Source: Treponema sp. (GTDB lineage: Bacteria; Spirochaetota; Spirochaetia; Treponematales; Breznakiellaceae). Taken from it: a DNA stretch of 64,000 bases. The stretch spans positions 1 through 64,000 of the forward strand of contig JAITUR010000091.1 in assembly GCA_031286205.1 (NCBI GenBank). The letters are read 5' to 3'. How positions within the stretch are numbered: position 1 is the first letter of the stretch; each line of letters begins with the position of its first letter. Position numbers and translations under genes: made by a program. Of the stretch, positions 1 to 8,264 are shown piece after piece. Below the pieces are notes generated by a model. It saw only the letters and a list, made by a program, of their open reading frames with translations, did no database searches and had not been told where the DNA came from.

Positions 1-15
1 GAGGCAGGAAAATAA
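1..15 (+). CDS. 3' end of an upstream gene, possibly fliW (partial)
   Basis: Bases 1-15 read E-A-G-K-stop in frame 1, and the TAA stop directly abuts the csrA ATG. In spirochetes the gene before csrA is usually fliW, the flagellar assembly factor that binds CsrA, so this is probably its last few codons. Only four residues are inside the window, so identity is inferred from gene order alone. The same bases also carry the purine-rich ribosome-binding site of csrA. Confidence 0.3.
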   Translation, partial: EAGK

Positions 16-237
16 ATGCTTATATTGTCCAGAAAAATAAACGAAAAAGTAGTAATAGGCGACGATATTTCTGTTTCGATTATTGAAATCCGCGGCGACC
101 AGGTGCGCCTTGGTATTGACGCTCCCAAGAAGGTAAAAGTTTTTAGGCAGGAAGTTTATGATGCAATTAAGGCGGAAAACCTTGCCGCAACTGCAGGTAA
201 ATCTGATATACCTAAAGTGGACTTTGGGAATAATTAA
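16..237 (+). CDS. csrA: Carbon storage regulator CsrA (RNA-binding translational regulator)
   Basis: A 73-residue CsrA/RsmA homologue. The homodimer binds GGA motifs in mRNA leaders and usually blocks translation; in spirochetes it regulates flagellin and metabolism and is antagonised by FliW. The N-terminal MLILSRK stretch, the central [13 protein letters not shown] segment and Arg44 followed by Glu46 are intact; Leu4, Arg6 and Arg44 are the known RNA-contact positions. The protein is slightly longer than the roughly 61-residue E. coli form because of a polar C-terminal tail. The start is set by the abutting upstream stop and the AGGAAA just before it. A 35-base gap with a small hairpin separates it from the next gene. 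Confidence 0.95.
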   Translation: MLILSRKINEKVVIGDDISVSIIEIRGDQVRLGIDAPKKVKVFRQEVYDAIKAENLAATAGKSDIPKVDFGNN

Positions 238-244
238 AAATTAA

Positions 245-264
245 CTTCGCGCATAAACGCGGAG
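245..264 (+). promoter_or_regulatory. Hairpin covering the ribosome-binding site of the pseudouridine synthase gene
   Basis: Bases 245-251 (CTTCGCG) pair with 258-264 (CGCGGAG), with one T-G wobble and a six-base loop. The right arm contains the GGAG that serves as ribosome-binding site for the start at 273. The stem could therefore limit initiation, and a GGA next to a hairpin just after csrA is a possible CsrA contact. Pairing is seen directly; any regulatory role is inferred. Confidence 0.35.
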
Positions 265-272
265 AAATAGTT

Positions 273-983
273 ATGAAAAAGATTATATATTATTCCATTA
301 TTTTTGAAGATGAAAAAATCGTTGCTGTAAATAAAGCATCGGGTATTTCCATTGGCGGCGATAGATACGATGAAACAAAAGAAAGACTGGATAAATTACT
401 GGAAAAAGATCTAAAAATTAAATTGTTTACTGTTCATCGTATAGATAAAGATACTTCCGGTCTTGTAATTTTTGCAAAAGATAAAGAAACACATAAAAAA
501 TTGTCTGTAGCTTTCGAAAATAGAAATATAGAAAAAAAATATATTGCCATTGTTCACGGCAGAACACCCTGGCAAGAAAAAATTTGCGATCTTTCTTTAG
601 TTCCTAACGGAAACAAAAAACACATGACAATTATAGATAAATATAAGGGTAAAAAATCGTTAACAAAATTTAATTTAATAAAAGGCTCGGGAAATTACAG
701 TATTCTGGAAGCAATGCCGGAAACAGGAAGAATACATCAAATTAGAGTACATGCCGCGGCAATCGGGCATCCCGTAGTATGCGATGAACTATACGGTAAA
801 ATAAATCCTGTAAAACTTTCTTCGTTTAAGCGAGGCTGGAAAGGAGATCCTTTCGAAGAAAAACCATTACTTTCCCGTCTTGGATTACATTCCCTGGAAC
901 TAATATTGCCCGATGGCAAAAAATTGGAAGCGCCCCTTGCAAAAGATATGTCGGCGCTTATTAATCAATTAAATAAAAATTAA
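273..983 (+). CDS. RluA-family RNA pseudouridine synthase
   Basis: A 236-residue RluA/RsuA-type pseudouridine synthase, which isomerises specific uridines in rRNA or tRNA. The catalytic motif HRIDKDTSG is at residues 55-63, with Asp58 as the catalytic aspartate, followed by the usual LVIFAKDKETH segment. The later GRIHQIRVHAAAIGHPVVCD block (in residues 150-170) is also typical. No N-terminal S4 domain is present, so it is a short, catalytic-domain-only member; the target uridine cannot be told from sequence. It starts at ATG 273 with GGAG about 9 bases upstream inside a hairpin. It lies downstream of csrA and converges on nadE with a 13-base gap. Confidence 0.9.
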   Translation: MKKIIYYSIIFEDEKIVAVNKASGISIGGDRYDETKERLDKLLEKDLKIKLFTVHRIDKDTSGLVIFAKDKETHKKLSVAFENRNIEKKYIAIVHGRTPWQEKICDLSLVPNGNKKHMTIIDKYKGKKSLTKFNLIKGSGNYSILEAMPETGRIHQIRVHAAAIGHPVVCDELYGKINPVKLSSFKRGWKGDPFEEKPLLSRLGLHSLELILPDGKKLEAPLAKDMSALINQLNKN

Positions 984-996
984 TTTTTACCAACTA

Positions 997-1725
997 CTAC
1001 GGACAAAAACTTGGCATTAATTCAAGTTTGTGTTTGTTTATTCTATGAAGCCTGTCGATTTCTTCTTTTAATGCCGGGTCGGTGCAGATACCTTCTCGGA
1101 TATAGCGGTCTAAAACTTCGTAAGAAAAGCCAAGATTTGCTTCGTCGGTTAAACCGGAAAGTCCGTCTTCTGGTACTTTGTTTATAAACTTGTCGGGCAG
1201 GGCAAGCGCTTTGGCTATTTGTTTTATCTCGGTTACAGTGAACTGCGATAAGGGGCTAAAGTCGCCGGCGCTGTCTCCGTACTTGGTGGAGTAGCCCACC
1301 CAATCCTCGCTAAGATTGCAGGTATTTACAACTCTGCCGTTAAGCGCGGCAGAGACGGCATAGAGCGTTGTCATTCGAATTCGCGCGGGTATATTAGTAA
1401 CTGCCTGTTTGTTCAGGGAAAGCCCGTCTTGGTTAATCGAAGCAAGGAGTGTGTCTACGCTGTCTTTTATATTTACAATATAATATTTAATGCCCAAATG
1501 TACCGCTAAATCTTTTGAATAATCAATATCATGCTGCTCCCCCTGCGGCATAAGAATCCCTATAACCCTGTCTTTACCCAGTGCCTGAACACAGAGCGCT
1601 GCCGCAATGGAGCTGTCCTTGCCGCCGCTTAAACCTATTACAGCATTGCAGTCTTTGCCGTTTTTATTAAAATAATCTTTAATCCAGTTTATTATATTAT
1701 CTTTTGTTTTTACGGCATCAAACAT
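997..1725 (-). CDS. nadE: NH3-dependent NAD+ synthetase
   Basis: A 242-residue NAD synthetase that adenylates deamido-NAD+ with ATP and amidates it to NAD+. The PP-loop SGGKDSS is at residues 33-39. Downstream blocks such as NLSEDWVGYSTKYGD and the K-x-P-x-x-G-L region near residues 180-190 agree with the family. There is no N-terminal glutaminase (nitrilase) domain, so ammonia is the expected nitrogen donor. The ATG at 1725 has AGGAG eight bases upstream. It sits 11 bases downstream of the esterase gene and is probably cotranscribed with it, although the two have no obvious functional link. Confidence 0.93.
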   Translation of the reverse strand: MFDAVKTKDNIINWIKDYFNKNGKDCNAVIGLSGGKDSSIAAALCVQALGKDRVIGILMPQGEQHDIDYSKDLAVHLGIKYYIVNIKDSVDTLLASINQDGLSLNKQAVTNIPARIRMTTLYAVSAALNGRVVNTCNLSEDWVGYSTKYGDSAGDFSPLSQFTVTEIKQIAKALALPDKFINKVPEDGLSGLTDEANLGFSYEVLDRYIREGICTDPALKEEIDRLHRINKHKLELMPSFCP

Positions 1726-1736
1726 ACATCGTTCTC

Positions 1737-3620
1737 CTAAAATAATATTCTAAACGGAATACAGGGTAATCCTTCTTTGTTGTACAACTGCCTGTCTTTG
1801 GGATTATTCGCCCACGCATACAATATTTTTTTTGGATTTTTTATATTTGATAAATCTACAGAAATAGAATCCGGGGTTTCTATTATAAACGGCAGGCGAA
1901 TTTGTTTTTCGCCGGTAATTATACTGATAAACCCTTCTGTATTCTCTGCGCCTTCGTACGAGGATAAATTTAACCCCGTTCCGCAATTATCGAAATAGAT
2001 ATACAGTTTTTTATCTTTTATTTCATGTTTTTTTACTATTGGCCCCGGAGAAGTGTTATCGGATTCAAATAATAATTTTTCTGCCGCAAGGTATAAACGG
2101 TATCCTACATCTTTTTTGTTTATTGGATGTATGTCATTGCTTTCGCCGTATTCCCAGGCTGCCGCCATGCCTGTAAATGGCAGGGAAAGGGCGGAGGCTT
2201 GCGCTTCGCGCATAAGAGCCCAGTTGTGGTTTTCGTTATTATCGGAAGCCTCCAGAAAAATTGGAAGCTGCACAAAAAAGAAAGGCAGTTTATCGTTATT
2301 ATTTTTCTTGCGCCAGTCGAGTACCATTTTTTGGAATAGGGCGGCGTATTCGTGCGGGCGGGATTCGTTTGACTCGCCCTGATACCATATAATACCTTTT
2401 AACGGATATTTAAGCACAGGCGCAATCATTGCATTGTAATTTCCCATTGGCTGCCATTGAAAAAAGAATTCGGAAGGGCGGGTAGCTGAAACTGCCCCTA
2501 TATTGTATTTCCATGTACCGCCCAATTCTATAGATTCATTATCCGAAAAAATCAGGAATGGTTTTTCCAGGGTTATGCCGCCTTGTCCTGAGTTGCAGGT
2601 AACGCGGATTACAATGCGGTTTTTGCCGGGTTTTAATCTGTCATTGGCGGCGTATTTTCTGGGCGGGTAACGGTAGCCTGTATTGCCGATTTCTTCGCCG
2701 TTAAGATAAACTGTATCGGCATCGATTATAGTACCCAGCCAAACTTGAGTTTTCTCTTTTGCAAATTCGGCGGAAACCTCAAAATCTTTGGCAAGCCAAA
2801 TTACTCCGCAAAAGTTTTTTATTTCTTCATCAGGTTTTACGGCTGCCGTTGCAAAATCGCCGGGCAGGATCATTTCCTTCCAGTTACTGATATCTGTTTC
2901 AGGTTTTTGCCAGCCAAGTTTAAAACCGGTATCTTCCTGTCTGTTATTTGTTTCCCATTCATTTATGTCAGAAGCGGACTTTTGAATAATCTTTTCGCGC
3001 TTTGAAGTGTCCGCGTATTGTTCGCCGTCTGCAATAATTTTAGGATAATCGGCAAGGGCTTCTTTACTCATCCATGATTCAATGGGAGTTCCGCCCCATG
3101 CCGTACTTATAAGCCCTATGGGAATTGTTTGTCCTTTATCTATATACTTTTTGTACAAGTTTTTTGCAAAGAACCAGCCGGTTGCGGTAAATTCGTGCAA
3201 GGTTTCTTTTGATGCGAAAATCCATGACGGGGCATTGGCACAGTATGATATTGCAGGGCGAGGCGCGGAAAAATCCCATTCCTGGGGCGCTTTATACTGC
3301 CTTATAATTGGGTATTCTTCTAACTGCCATTCTTCCGAAAAATTATCGTAAAGCCTGGACATTTGCATTTCCATATTTGACTGGCCTGCGCATAACCAGA
3401 GGTCGCCCGCGTATATGTCCTTTAATTCGCAAGTTTCGCTATTGCAGGTTATTTCCAGGGTAAATGGGCCGCCCGCCTGTACAGGATCTAGAATTGTCAG
3501 CCATTTACCGTCGGCAGGCTGCGCTTTATAATTTTTGCCTAAAAATAAGATCGATACATTATTATCCGTCCAGACAGGGAAGTGTGAATCCCTCTGAATT
3601 ATCATTCCATTATTTATCAT
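1737..3620 (-). CDS. SASA-domain carbohydrate O-acetylesterase (sialate/xylan acetylesterase-like)
   Basis: A 627-residue SGNH-type esterase of the sialate O-acetylesterase (SASA) family. The nucleophile block WLCAGQSNMEM holds Ser81, and ESNDIHPINK near residue 500 carries the Asp-x-x-His-type partner. An inserted galactose-binding-like beta-sandwich lies at about residues 270-370. No signal peptide is visible, so it should act in the cytoplasm on imported acetylated oligosaccharides. Beside GH5, GH30 and GH67 genes, removal of acetyl groups from xylo-oligosaccharides is more likely than action on sialic acid. The ATG at 3620 has no ribosome-binding site but has TATAAT six bases upstream. 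An in-frame ATG five codons later is an alternative start. Confidence 0.82.
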   Translation of the reverse strand: MINNGMIIQRDSHFPVWTDNNVSILFLGKNYKAQPADGKWLTILDPVQAGGPFTLEITCNSETCELKDIYAGDLWLCAGQSNMEMQMSRLYDNFSEEWQLEEYPIIRQYKAPQEWDFSAPRPAISYCANAPSWIFASKETLHEFTATGWFFAKNLYKKYIDKGQTIPIGLISTAWGGTPIESWMSKEALADYPKIIADGEQYADTSKREKIIQKSASDINEWETNNRQEDTGFKLGWQKPETDISNWKEMILPGDFATAAVKPDEEIKNFCGVIWLAKDFEVSAEFAKEKTQVWLGTIIDADTVYLNGEEIGNTGYRYPPRKYAANDRLKPGKNRIVIRVTCNSGQGGITLEKPFLIFSDNESIELGGTWKYNIGAVSATRPSEFFFQWQPMGNYNAMIAPVLKYPLKGIIWYQGESNESRPHEYAALFQKMVLDWRKKNNNDKLPFFFVQLPIFLEASDNNENHNWALMREAQASALSLPFTGMAAAWEYGESNDIHPINKKDVGYRLYLAAEKLLFESDNTSPGPIVKKHEIKDKKLYIYFDNCGTGLNLSSYEGAENTEGFISIITGEKQIRLPFIIETPDSISVDLSNIKNPKKILYAWANNPKDRQLYNKEGLPCIPFRILF

Positions 3621-3648
3621 TGATATATTATAACAAATTATATATAAT
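3620..3648 (+). promoter_or_regulatory. Sigma-70-type promoter for the GH5 gene
   Basis: TTGATA at 3620-3625, a 17-base spacer, and TATAAT at 3643-3648. The predicted start near 3655 gives a short leader that still includes the GAAGGAG ribosome-binding site at 3653-3659. The element overlaps the divergent esterase promoter and its start codon. Confidence 0.6.
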
Positions 3649-3655
3649 TAGTGAA
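3627..3655 (-). promoter_or_regulatory. Promoter for the esterase gene, probably leaderless
   Basis: On the minus strand, TTCACT (3650-3655), a 17-base spacer and TATAAT (3627-3632). Only six bases separate the -10 from the ATG at 3620, so transcription would begin at or beside the start codon. It shares its DNA with the GH5 promoter on the other strand, so the two may interfere or be coregulated. Confidence 0.5.
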
Positions 3656-3664
3656 GGAGTTTTT

Positions 3665-4687
3665 ATGAACAATATACCGTTTTCCAAAGGGGTTAATTTT
3701 TCCAAATGGTTCGAGTCAAGAACATTCGACGATATTGTTTTTGAAACATTTACAGAAAAAGATTTTATAAATGTAAAAAGTCTGGGGGCGGATGTTATAC
3801 GCATTCCGATTGCTTTCCATAGATTCACAATGGAAGATAGCAGCAATACAATAAACCCAAAATTATTTAGTTATATCGATTCTGCCGTTGACTGGGCGGA
3901 GAAGCACCAAATTTATCTTATTATAGATAACCATTCTTTTCATCCTGTAAATCCGACAGATCCCAACATAGATAAAATTCTTATTCCTGTATGGAAGCAA
4001 ATTGCAGACCGTTATAAAAACAGAAGCAAATATATTATTTACGAAATATTAAACGAACCCCATAAAATCGATGACGAACTTTGGGGGAGAATTCAGGGAG
4101 ATACAATAAACGCTGTCCGCCAAATAGATAACACACATTTAATTATTGTAGGCGGAACCGATTATAATTCTATAGAAAAATTATTTACAATTCCAGAATA
4201 CAAAGACGACAAATTAATATATACATTTCATTTTTACGATCCTCATATTTTTACCCATCAGGGCGCAACATGGAATAAACCGTCCTTGGCGCCTTTGTCC
4301 AATCTCTCTTTTCCCTATGACAATAAACTGCCTGAAATTCACGAAACTTTTGTTGGTACATGGGTAGAGTCTGCAATAAAAGGTTACGAGGCTGACAGTA
4401 AATACGAAAAGTTAAACGCGACACTGGATAAAGTTTTAAAATTTTCCAAAGAAAGAAATGTCCCCGTTTTTTGCGGAGAGTTTGGGGTGTTAATGATTCA
4501 AAGCCCCAAAGAATCGCGTGTCAGATGGTATCAATTTATTTGCGGCGAACTGAATAAAAGAAAAATATCGTGGACATGCTGGGATTATTACGGAAGCTTC
4601 GGTATCTTTAATTCGCCGGACTATAAAAGCAATTTCGAGACAGATTTAAATATCGAAGTTATCCAGGCTATGGGGTTTACTGTTTAA
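3665..4687 (+). CDS. Glycoside hydrolase family 5 (endoglucanase/mannanase-like)
   Basis: A 340-residue GH5 clan-A TIM-barrel enzyme that hydrolyses beta-1,4-glucan or a related beta-glycan with retention. The acid/base glutamate is Glu131 in EILNEPH and the nucleophile is Glu272 in FCGEFGV; the RIPI, DNH and HFYDPH strand-end motifs are also present. There is no signal peptide or binding module, so it probably works in the cytoplasm on short imported oligosaccharides. The ATG at 3665 has AAGGAG five bases upstream and a good promoter; a longer open frame upstream runs back into the esterase gene and is not used. It converges on the GH30 gene with an 11-base overlap. The exact substrate is uncertain. 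Confidence 0.87.
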   Translation: MNNIPFSKGVNFSKWFESRTFDDIVFETFTEKDFINVKSLGADVIRIPIAFHRFTMEDSSNTINPKLFSYIDSAVDWAEKHQIYLIIDNHSFHPVNPTDPNIDKILIPVWKQIADRYKNRSKYIIYEILNEPHKIDDELWGRIQGDTINAVRQIDNTHLIIVGGTDYNSIEKLFTIPEYKDDKLIYTFHFYDPHIFTHQGATWNKPSLAPLSNLSFPYDNKLPEIHETFVGTWVESAIKGYEADSKYEKLNATLDKVLKFSKERNVPVFCGEFGVLMIQSPKESRVRWYQFICGELNKRKISWTCWDYYGSFGIFNSPDYKSNFETDLNIEVIQAMGFTV

Positions 4688-6227
4688 CCCTGCCGTAAAA
4701 AGTTGTAATAGATTTTGGCGCAATCTTTACATTTGCCTTATTGCCGGATACTCTTTGCCTGCCAGCCGATTTAAGTTTTTCTTCGGCAGATGTCCGCCAA
4801 ATGTCAAGCCTAGAAAAATCCGCGCCTTCTAAATCCAAAGAAATTGTATAATCTCCGATTGTATCGTTAATAATTACAACGGCAACTTCTCCTGTAGACG
4901 GGCTTCTGTATGCGCTGGAATAAACCGCTCTTCCTCTGATTGGGCTTGCGGCGGCTTCTATTCTGTGCCAGCCCGGGCGGATAAAGCGGGAGTATTGACC
5001 CATAGCGTAAAGTCTAAGAGAATCTACCAGTCTGCTGTGATCTGTCATTAAAAGCGAGCCCGGAAAAAGCTGGTTCTGCGGGTTTACCTGCCAAAGCCAC
5101 CAAAAAAGAAATGCGTTGGTTTCTGCCAGTGTCATATTAAAATGAATCATTCTTGCATAGTGCATTGCATTATCTATTCCATTGCCTGTAGGAAGATGAG
5201 GCCCGGAACCTGAAACTTCTGTCTGCCAGAATTTTTTTCCGGATGCGATAATTCCCGGGAATTCTTTGGAGCCTGCTCTTACAGATGAATCGTAACCCGA
5301 ATTGTATTGATGAAGCGCGATATGGGTAAGAATGTTTTCCGATATTGGATCGTCCAGCATGGGTTTTATCATTGCGTTAAAATCAATATCAAAATTTTCG
5401 AATTCCGGAGCCATTATACCAAGACTATCTAATTCTATGTTTTTCATTGGAAAGCGAACCGCAATTGTTTTTATAAAATCGCGCAGATCTTCTCCCGACC
5501 AATACGCGGATTCATATTCAACTTTATAGTTTGGTTCATTCTGAATAGATAGAATATTTAACGGAGCGCCCATATTGCTTTCGAAATTCAAAACAAAATC
5601 GGCAAGAAGGTCGGCGTAATCGTTGTATTTATCGCGCCGTAATCTTCCCCAAATATCCGGCTTTGACCAGTCAATTTCATAATCCAGTTTGGAGCTTACT
5701 CCGGTAACATTTTCTTTCCATCGTGTTACTCTGTTGTTGGGCGGTGTCCAGGGAGTGCTGAATACTGTAAGATTTTCCGGCCCGTCGTCGCCAAGAGATT
5801 TTATAAGATCTATTAATTTTTTGGAGTTGGCCATATCCCAGCCATTCCAGTTTAGCGTAAAGGTTTTTGTTCCGTCTTCGTTTACTGTGTATCTGTAAGT
5901 GTTGTCGCTGTTTCTTACGACAAAACCGTCATTGTAACCGGGGTTGTCATCGCCTTGCAGTCTTTCGCGGAAAGGGATTCGGGTTCGTAAAATTGTAAAT
6001 CCCATGCCGTCTTTTTTGGAGTAGAGAAGTCTTGCAAGTTCGGCAGCTACATGGGGGTTTTCCGGAAGCCTTGCCCAGGCATCGGAGCCGCCAAATCCGT
6101 CAATTTCCTGGCGTAATTCGTTGTATTTAATTGACATACTGCCGTCAGGTTCGCCGGACGAGTTACACGCCATAATTACTAACAAGGATAAAATTAATAA
6201 AAAGGATATTTTTTGGATAGATTTCAT
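4677..6227 (-). CDS. GH30 glycosidase, surface or periplasmic lipoprotein (glucuronoxylanase-like)
   Basis: A 516-residue GH30 enzyme exported as a lipoprotein: the signal peptide ends in a lipobox with Cys21 (VIMAC). The barrel carries the acid/base Glu231 (SIQNEPN) and nucleophile Glu337 (WQTEVSG), and the C-terminal part from about residue 430 is the beta-sandwich typical of the family. Some GH30 subfamilies cleave glucuronoxylan next to (methyl)glucuronosyl branches; the downstream position behind the GH67 and uxuA genes fits such a role, giving aldouronates for import. Other GH30 activities (glucosidase, fucosidase, xylosidase) are possible. It is the last gene of the minus-strand operon, 62 bases after the GH67 gene. 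Confidence 0.85.
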   Translation of the reverse strand: MKSIQKISFLLILSLLVIMACNSSGEPDGSMSIKYNELRQEIDGFGGSDAWARLPENPHVAAELARLLYSKKDGMGFTILRTRIPFRERLQGDDNPGYNDGFVVRNSDNTYRYTVNEDGTKTFTLNWNGWDMANSKKLIDLIKSLGDDGPENLTVFSTPWTPPNNRVTRWKENVTGVSSKLDYEIDWSKPDIWGRLRRDKYNDYADLLADFVLNFESNMGAPLNILSIQNEPNYKVEYESAYWSGEDLRDFIKTIAVRFPMKNIELDSLGIMAPEFENFDIDFNAMIKPMLDDPISENILTHIALHQYNSGYDSSVRAGSKEFPGIIASGKKFWQTEVSGSGPHLPTGNGIDNAMHYARMIHFNMTLAETNAFLFWWLWQVNPQNQLFPGSLLMTDHSRLVDSLRLYAMGQYSRFIRPGWHRIEAAASPIRGRAVYSSAYRSPSTGEVAVVIINDTIGDYTISLDLEGADFSRLDIWRTSAEEKLKSAGRQRVSGNKANVKIAPKSITTFYGRVKQ

Positions 6228-6289
6228 ACTTATATAACAACATCAATATAAAAATTTGGCAAGTATTAATTACGGGTAATAATAGATAA

Positions 6290-8260
6290 TTAAGAATAAA
6301 TTTGCCTGCCTTTATTATCTGTAATTCCGGTTTTTCTGTAAAAATAAGTATTAATTTGATCTTTCCATTCGCGGGCATTAACTAACTGGCGTTCGAAGCG
6401 TGCAAGTACGGATTCATAAACTTGATTCTCCAGCAAAGGTTTTAAACTTTTCCAGTCTTCTATCATACTTAATACTTCGTCATAACCTTCAAAATGAATA
6501 TTATAAATATTTTGCAAAAGCGTTTCTCCGTTTTTCATAATAAAATCGTAGCGTAATCTATGAAAAAACAGAATAATATTTTCCGGACAGGTATTTGCAT
6601 CTGCATACATTGCTGCGTTTTTTGGCGAATATTGGGCGGTATAACCGGTTCCCGAAGGAGTGCGGTCTATGCCGATAGCATCCTTATCCGCGCGGTGGTA
6701 TGTACCCCAGCGGGAAAACTCGTATCCTTCTATGCCGGGCCCATAATGATTACTGGGACTTACCATAAAGCATACTCCAAATGGAGCATTGTATTTTTCA
6801 TAAGCGGGGTAAGACCGCAAAAGAATTTCCTGTACTTTTTGCGGAACCTCGGGGTTTGTAAACGAAAGAACACTCCATTCTTCTGCAATTTCTTTTGCGG
6901 TAATGGCAGGGTTCCAGGCAATGCGTCCATAACCATAAAGATTAGCCTGAGCGAGTGTATGCCCTGTCCAATTATTATCCAAACCAACATTTACAACTGC
7001 CGCAAAACCTTCTATATTTTTCTTGCCCAATAATTCCTTAATTTTGCTGTTTTCGCCGTGTATTGTATCGAAGTTCATAATATCTTCCCATATATAAGGC
7101 AGATAACAAAGATCTATCTGGTGTCCGGTATATTCCTGCGTTATCTGCAATTCCATAACATGGCGTGTATTTTTAAGCGCGCCAAAAAGCGGGGCTACAG
7201 GTTCGCGTACCTGGAAATCGTATGGTCCAAATTTAATTTGCAGAATTACATTTTTGTCGAACTTGCCGTCCAATGGCATAAAGTGGTCAAAAGCCGCTCT
7301 TGCGCGATCTGTTTTAGTATCTCTCCAGTCCTGCGTACAGTTGTACACAAAACAACGCCAGATAACTTCTCCGCCAAATGGTTCCAGCGCTTTTGCAAGT
7401 ATATTCGCTCCGTCCGTGTGTGTCCGGTTGTACTGGAAAGGGCCGGGTTCGCCTTCGGAATCCGCTTTTACAAGAAAGCCCGCTAAATCCGGTATATATT
7501 TGTAAATAAGCGCGGCTCTTTTTTTCCACCACTCGGCTACGGCGGGATCCAGCGGGTCTGCGGTTGGTAATTTTCCAAGAGACCAGGGTGCTCCAAAGTT
7601 AATCGAAAAAAATAATTTAATTCCAAATTTCCGGAAAATGGCAGCAAGCTCTTTGGCTTCTTTTAGGTATTCTTCTATTATTAAAAGTTTGGCGTTTGCC
7701 CTTACATTAACATTATTAATGGAAACCCTGTTAATTCCAACACTTGCAAGCAGCCGAGCATAATCTTCTATTCGGGTTTTGTCGTAATCGAAATCGCCGT
7801 CTTTGTAAAAAATGGATCTTCCGGCATAACCCCGCTCGATAGAGCCGTCAAAATTATCCCAGTGGTTTATCATGCGTAAGGGGGAAACAGGAGATTCCGT
7901 TAATTCCAAACCGTTTTTAATTTTTCCAAGCGCTAGAAGAGAAAGAAAACGGAATACGCCGTAAAGTAATCCATTTTCGCCGGAGCCCGTTATGTGTATT
8001 TGGTTTTCTGTAACTTTTATTGTAAATTCATCTTTTACAGAGGATGCATAAGAAGAATTAAGCAAAACAATATTTTTTATGTTATTATGTTTTTTTACAA
8101 TTTTTGGGGAAAAACCAAGCAGCCTTTCTATTCCAAGACAATATTCTTTTTCCGCCTGTTTTGCAACCAAACTTTTTGCATCCGAATAAACAATATTAGG
8201 AATTTCGTAATTAGTTTTTATTTTTACTTTTTGCATCCAGCAATCATATTCGTTTAACAT
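6290..8260 (-). CDS. aguA: GH67 alpha-glucuronidase
   Basis: A 656-residue family 67 alpha-glucuronidase that removes 4-O-methyl-glucuronic acid from the non-reducing end of aldouronic acids derived from xylan. The acid motif DSEGEPGP lies at about residues 267-274; GPYDFQVREP near 345-354 and QITQEYTGHQ near 373-382 carry the Asp and Glu acting as base in characterised members. The length matches the family, and the absence of a signal peptide puts it in the cytoplasm. ATG 8260 has AAGGTAGG upstream. It lies 4 bases after uxuA, whose product acts further down glucuronate catabolism, so the two clearly serve one pathway. Confidence 0.95.
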   Translation of the reverse strand: MLNEYDCWMQKVKIKTNYEIPNIVYSDAKSLVAKQAEKEYCLGIERLLGFSPKIVKKHNNIKNIVLLNSSYASSVKDEFTIKVTENQIHITGSGENGLLYGVFRFLSLLALGKIKNGLELTESPVSPLRMINHWDNFDGSIERGYAGRSIFYKDGDFDYDKTRIEDYARLLASVGINRVSINNVNVRANAKLLIIEEYLKEAKELAAIFRKFGIKLFFSINFGAPWSLGKLPTADPLDPAVAEWWKKRAALIYKYIPDLAGFLVKADSEGEPGPFQYNRTHTDGANILAKALEPFGGEVIWRCFVYNCTQDWRDTKTDRARAAFDHFMPLDGKFDKNVILQIKFGPYDFQVREPVAPLFGALKNTRHVMELQITQEYTGHQIDLCYLPYIWEDIMNFDTIHGENSKIKELLGKKNIEGFAAVVNVGLDNNWTGHTLAQANLYGYGRIAWNPAITAKEIAEEWSVLSFTNPEVPQKVQEILLRSYPAYEKYNAPFGVCFMVSPSNHYGPGIEGYEFSRWGTYHRADKDAIGIDRTPSGTGYTAQYSPKNAAMYADANTCPENIILFFHRLRYDFIMKNGETLLQNIYNIHFEGYDEVLSMIEDWKSLKPLLENQVYESVLARFERQLVNAREWKDQINTYFYRKTGITDNKGRQIYS

Positions 8261-8264
8261 AAAC

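Noticed and set aside
2053-2382. Plus-strand reading frames inside the esterase gene and similar antisense frames elsewhere
   Set aside because: They mirror codon structure of well-supported genes on the other strand, have atypical composition and no start signals.
3464-3664. N-terminal extension of the GH5 enzyme
   Set aside because: The frame stays open upstream, but this lies over the divergent esterase gene and the promoter; the ribosome-binding site and homology start at 3665.
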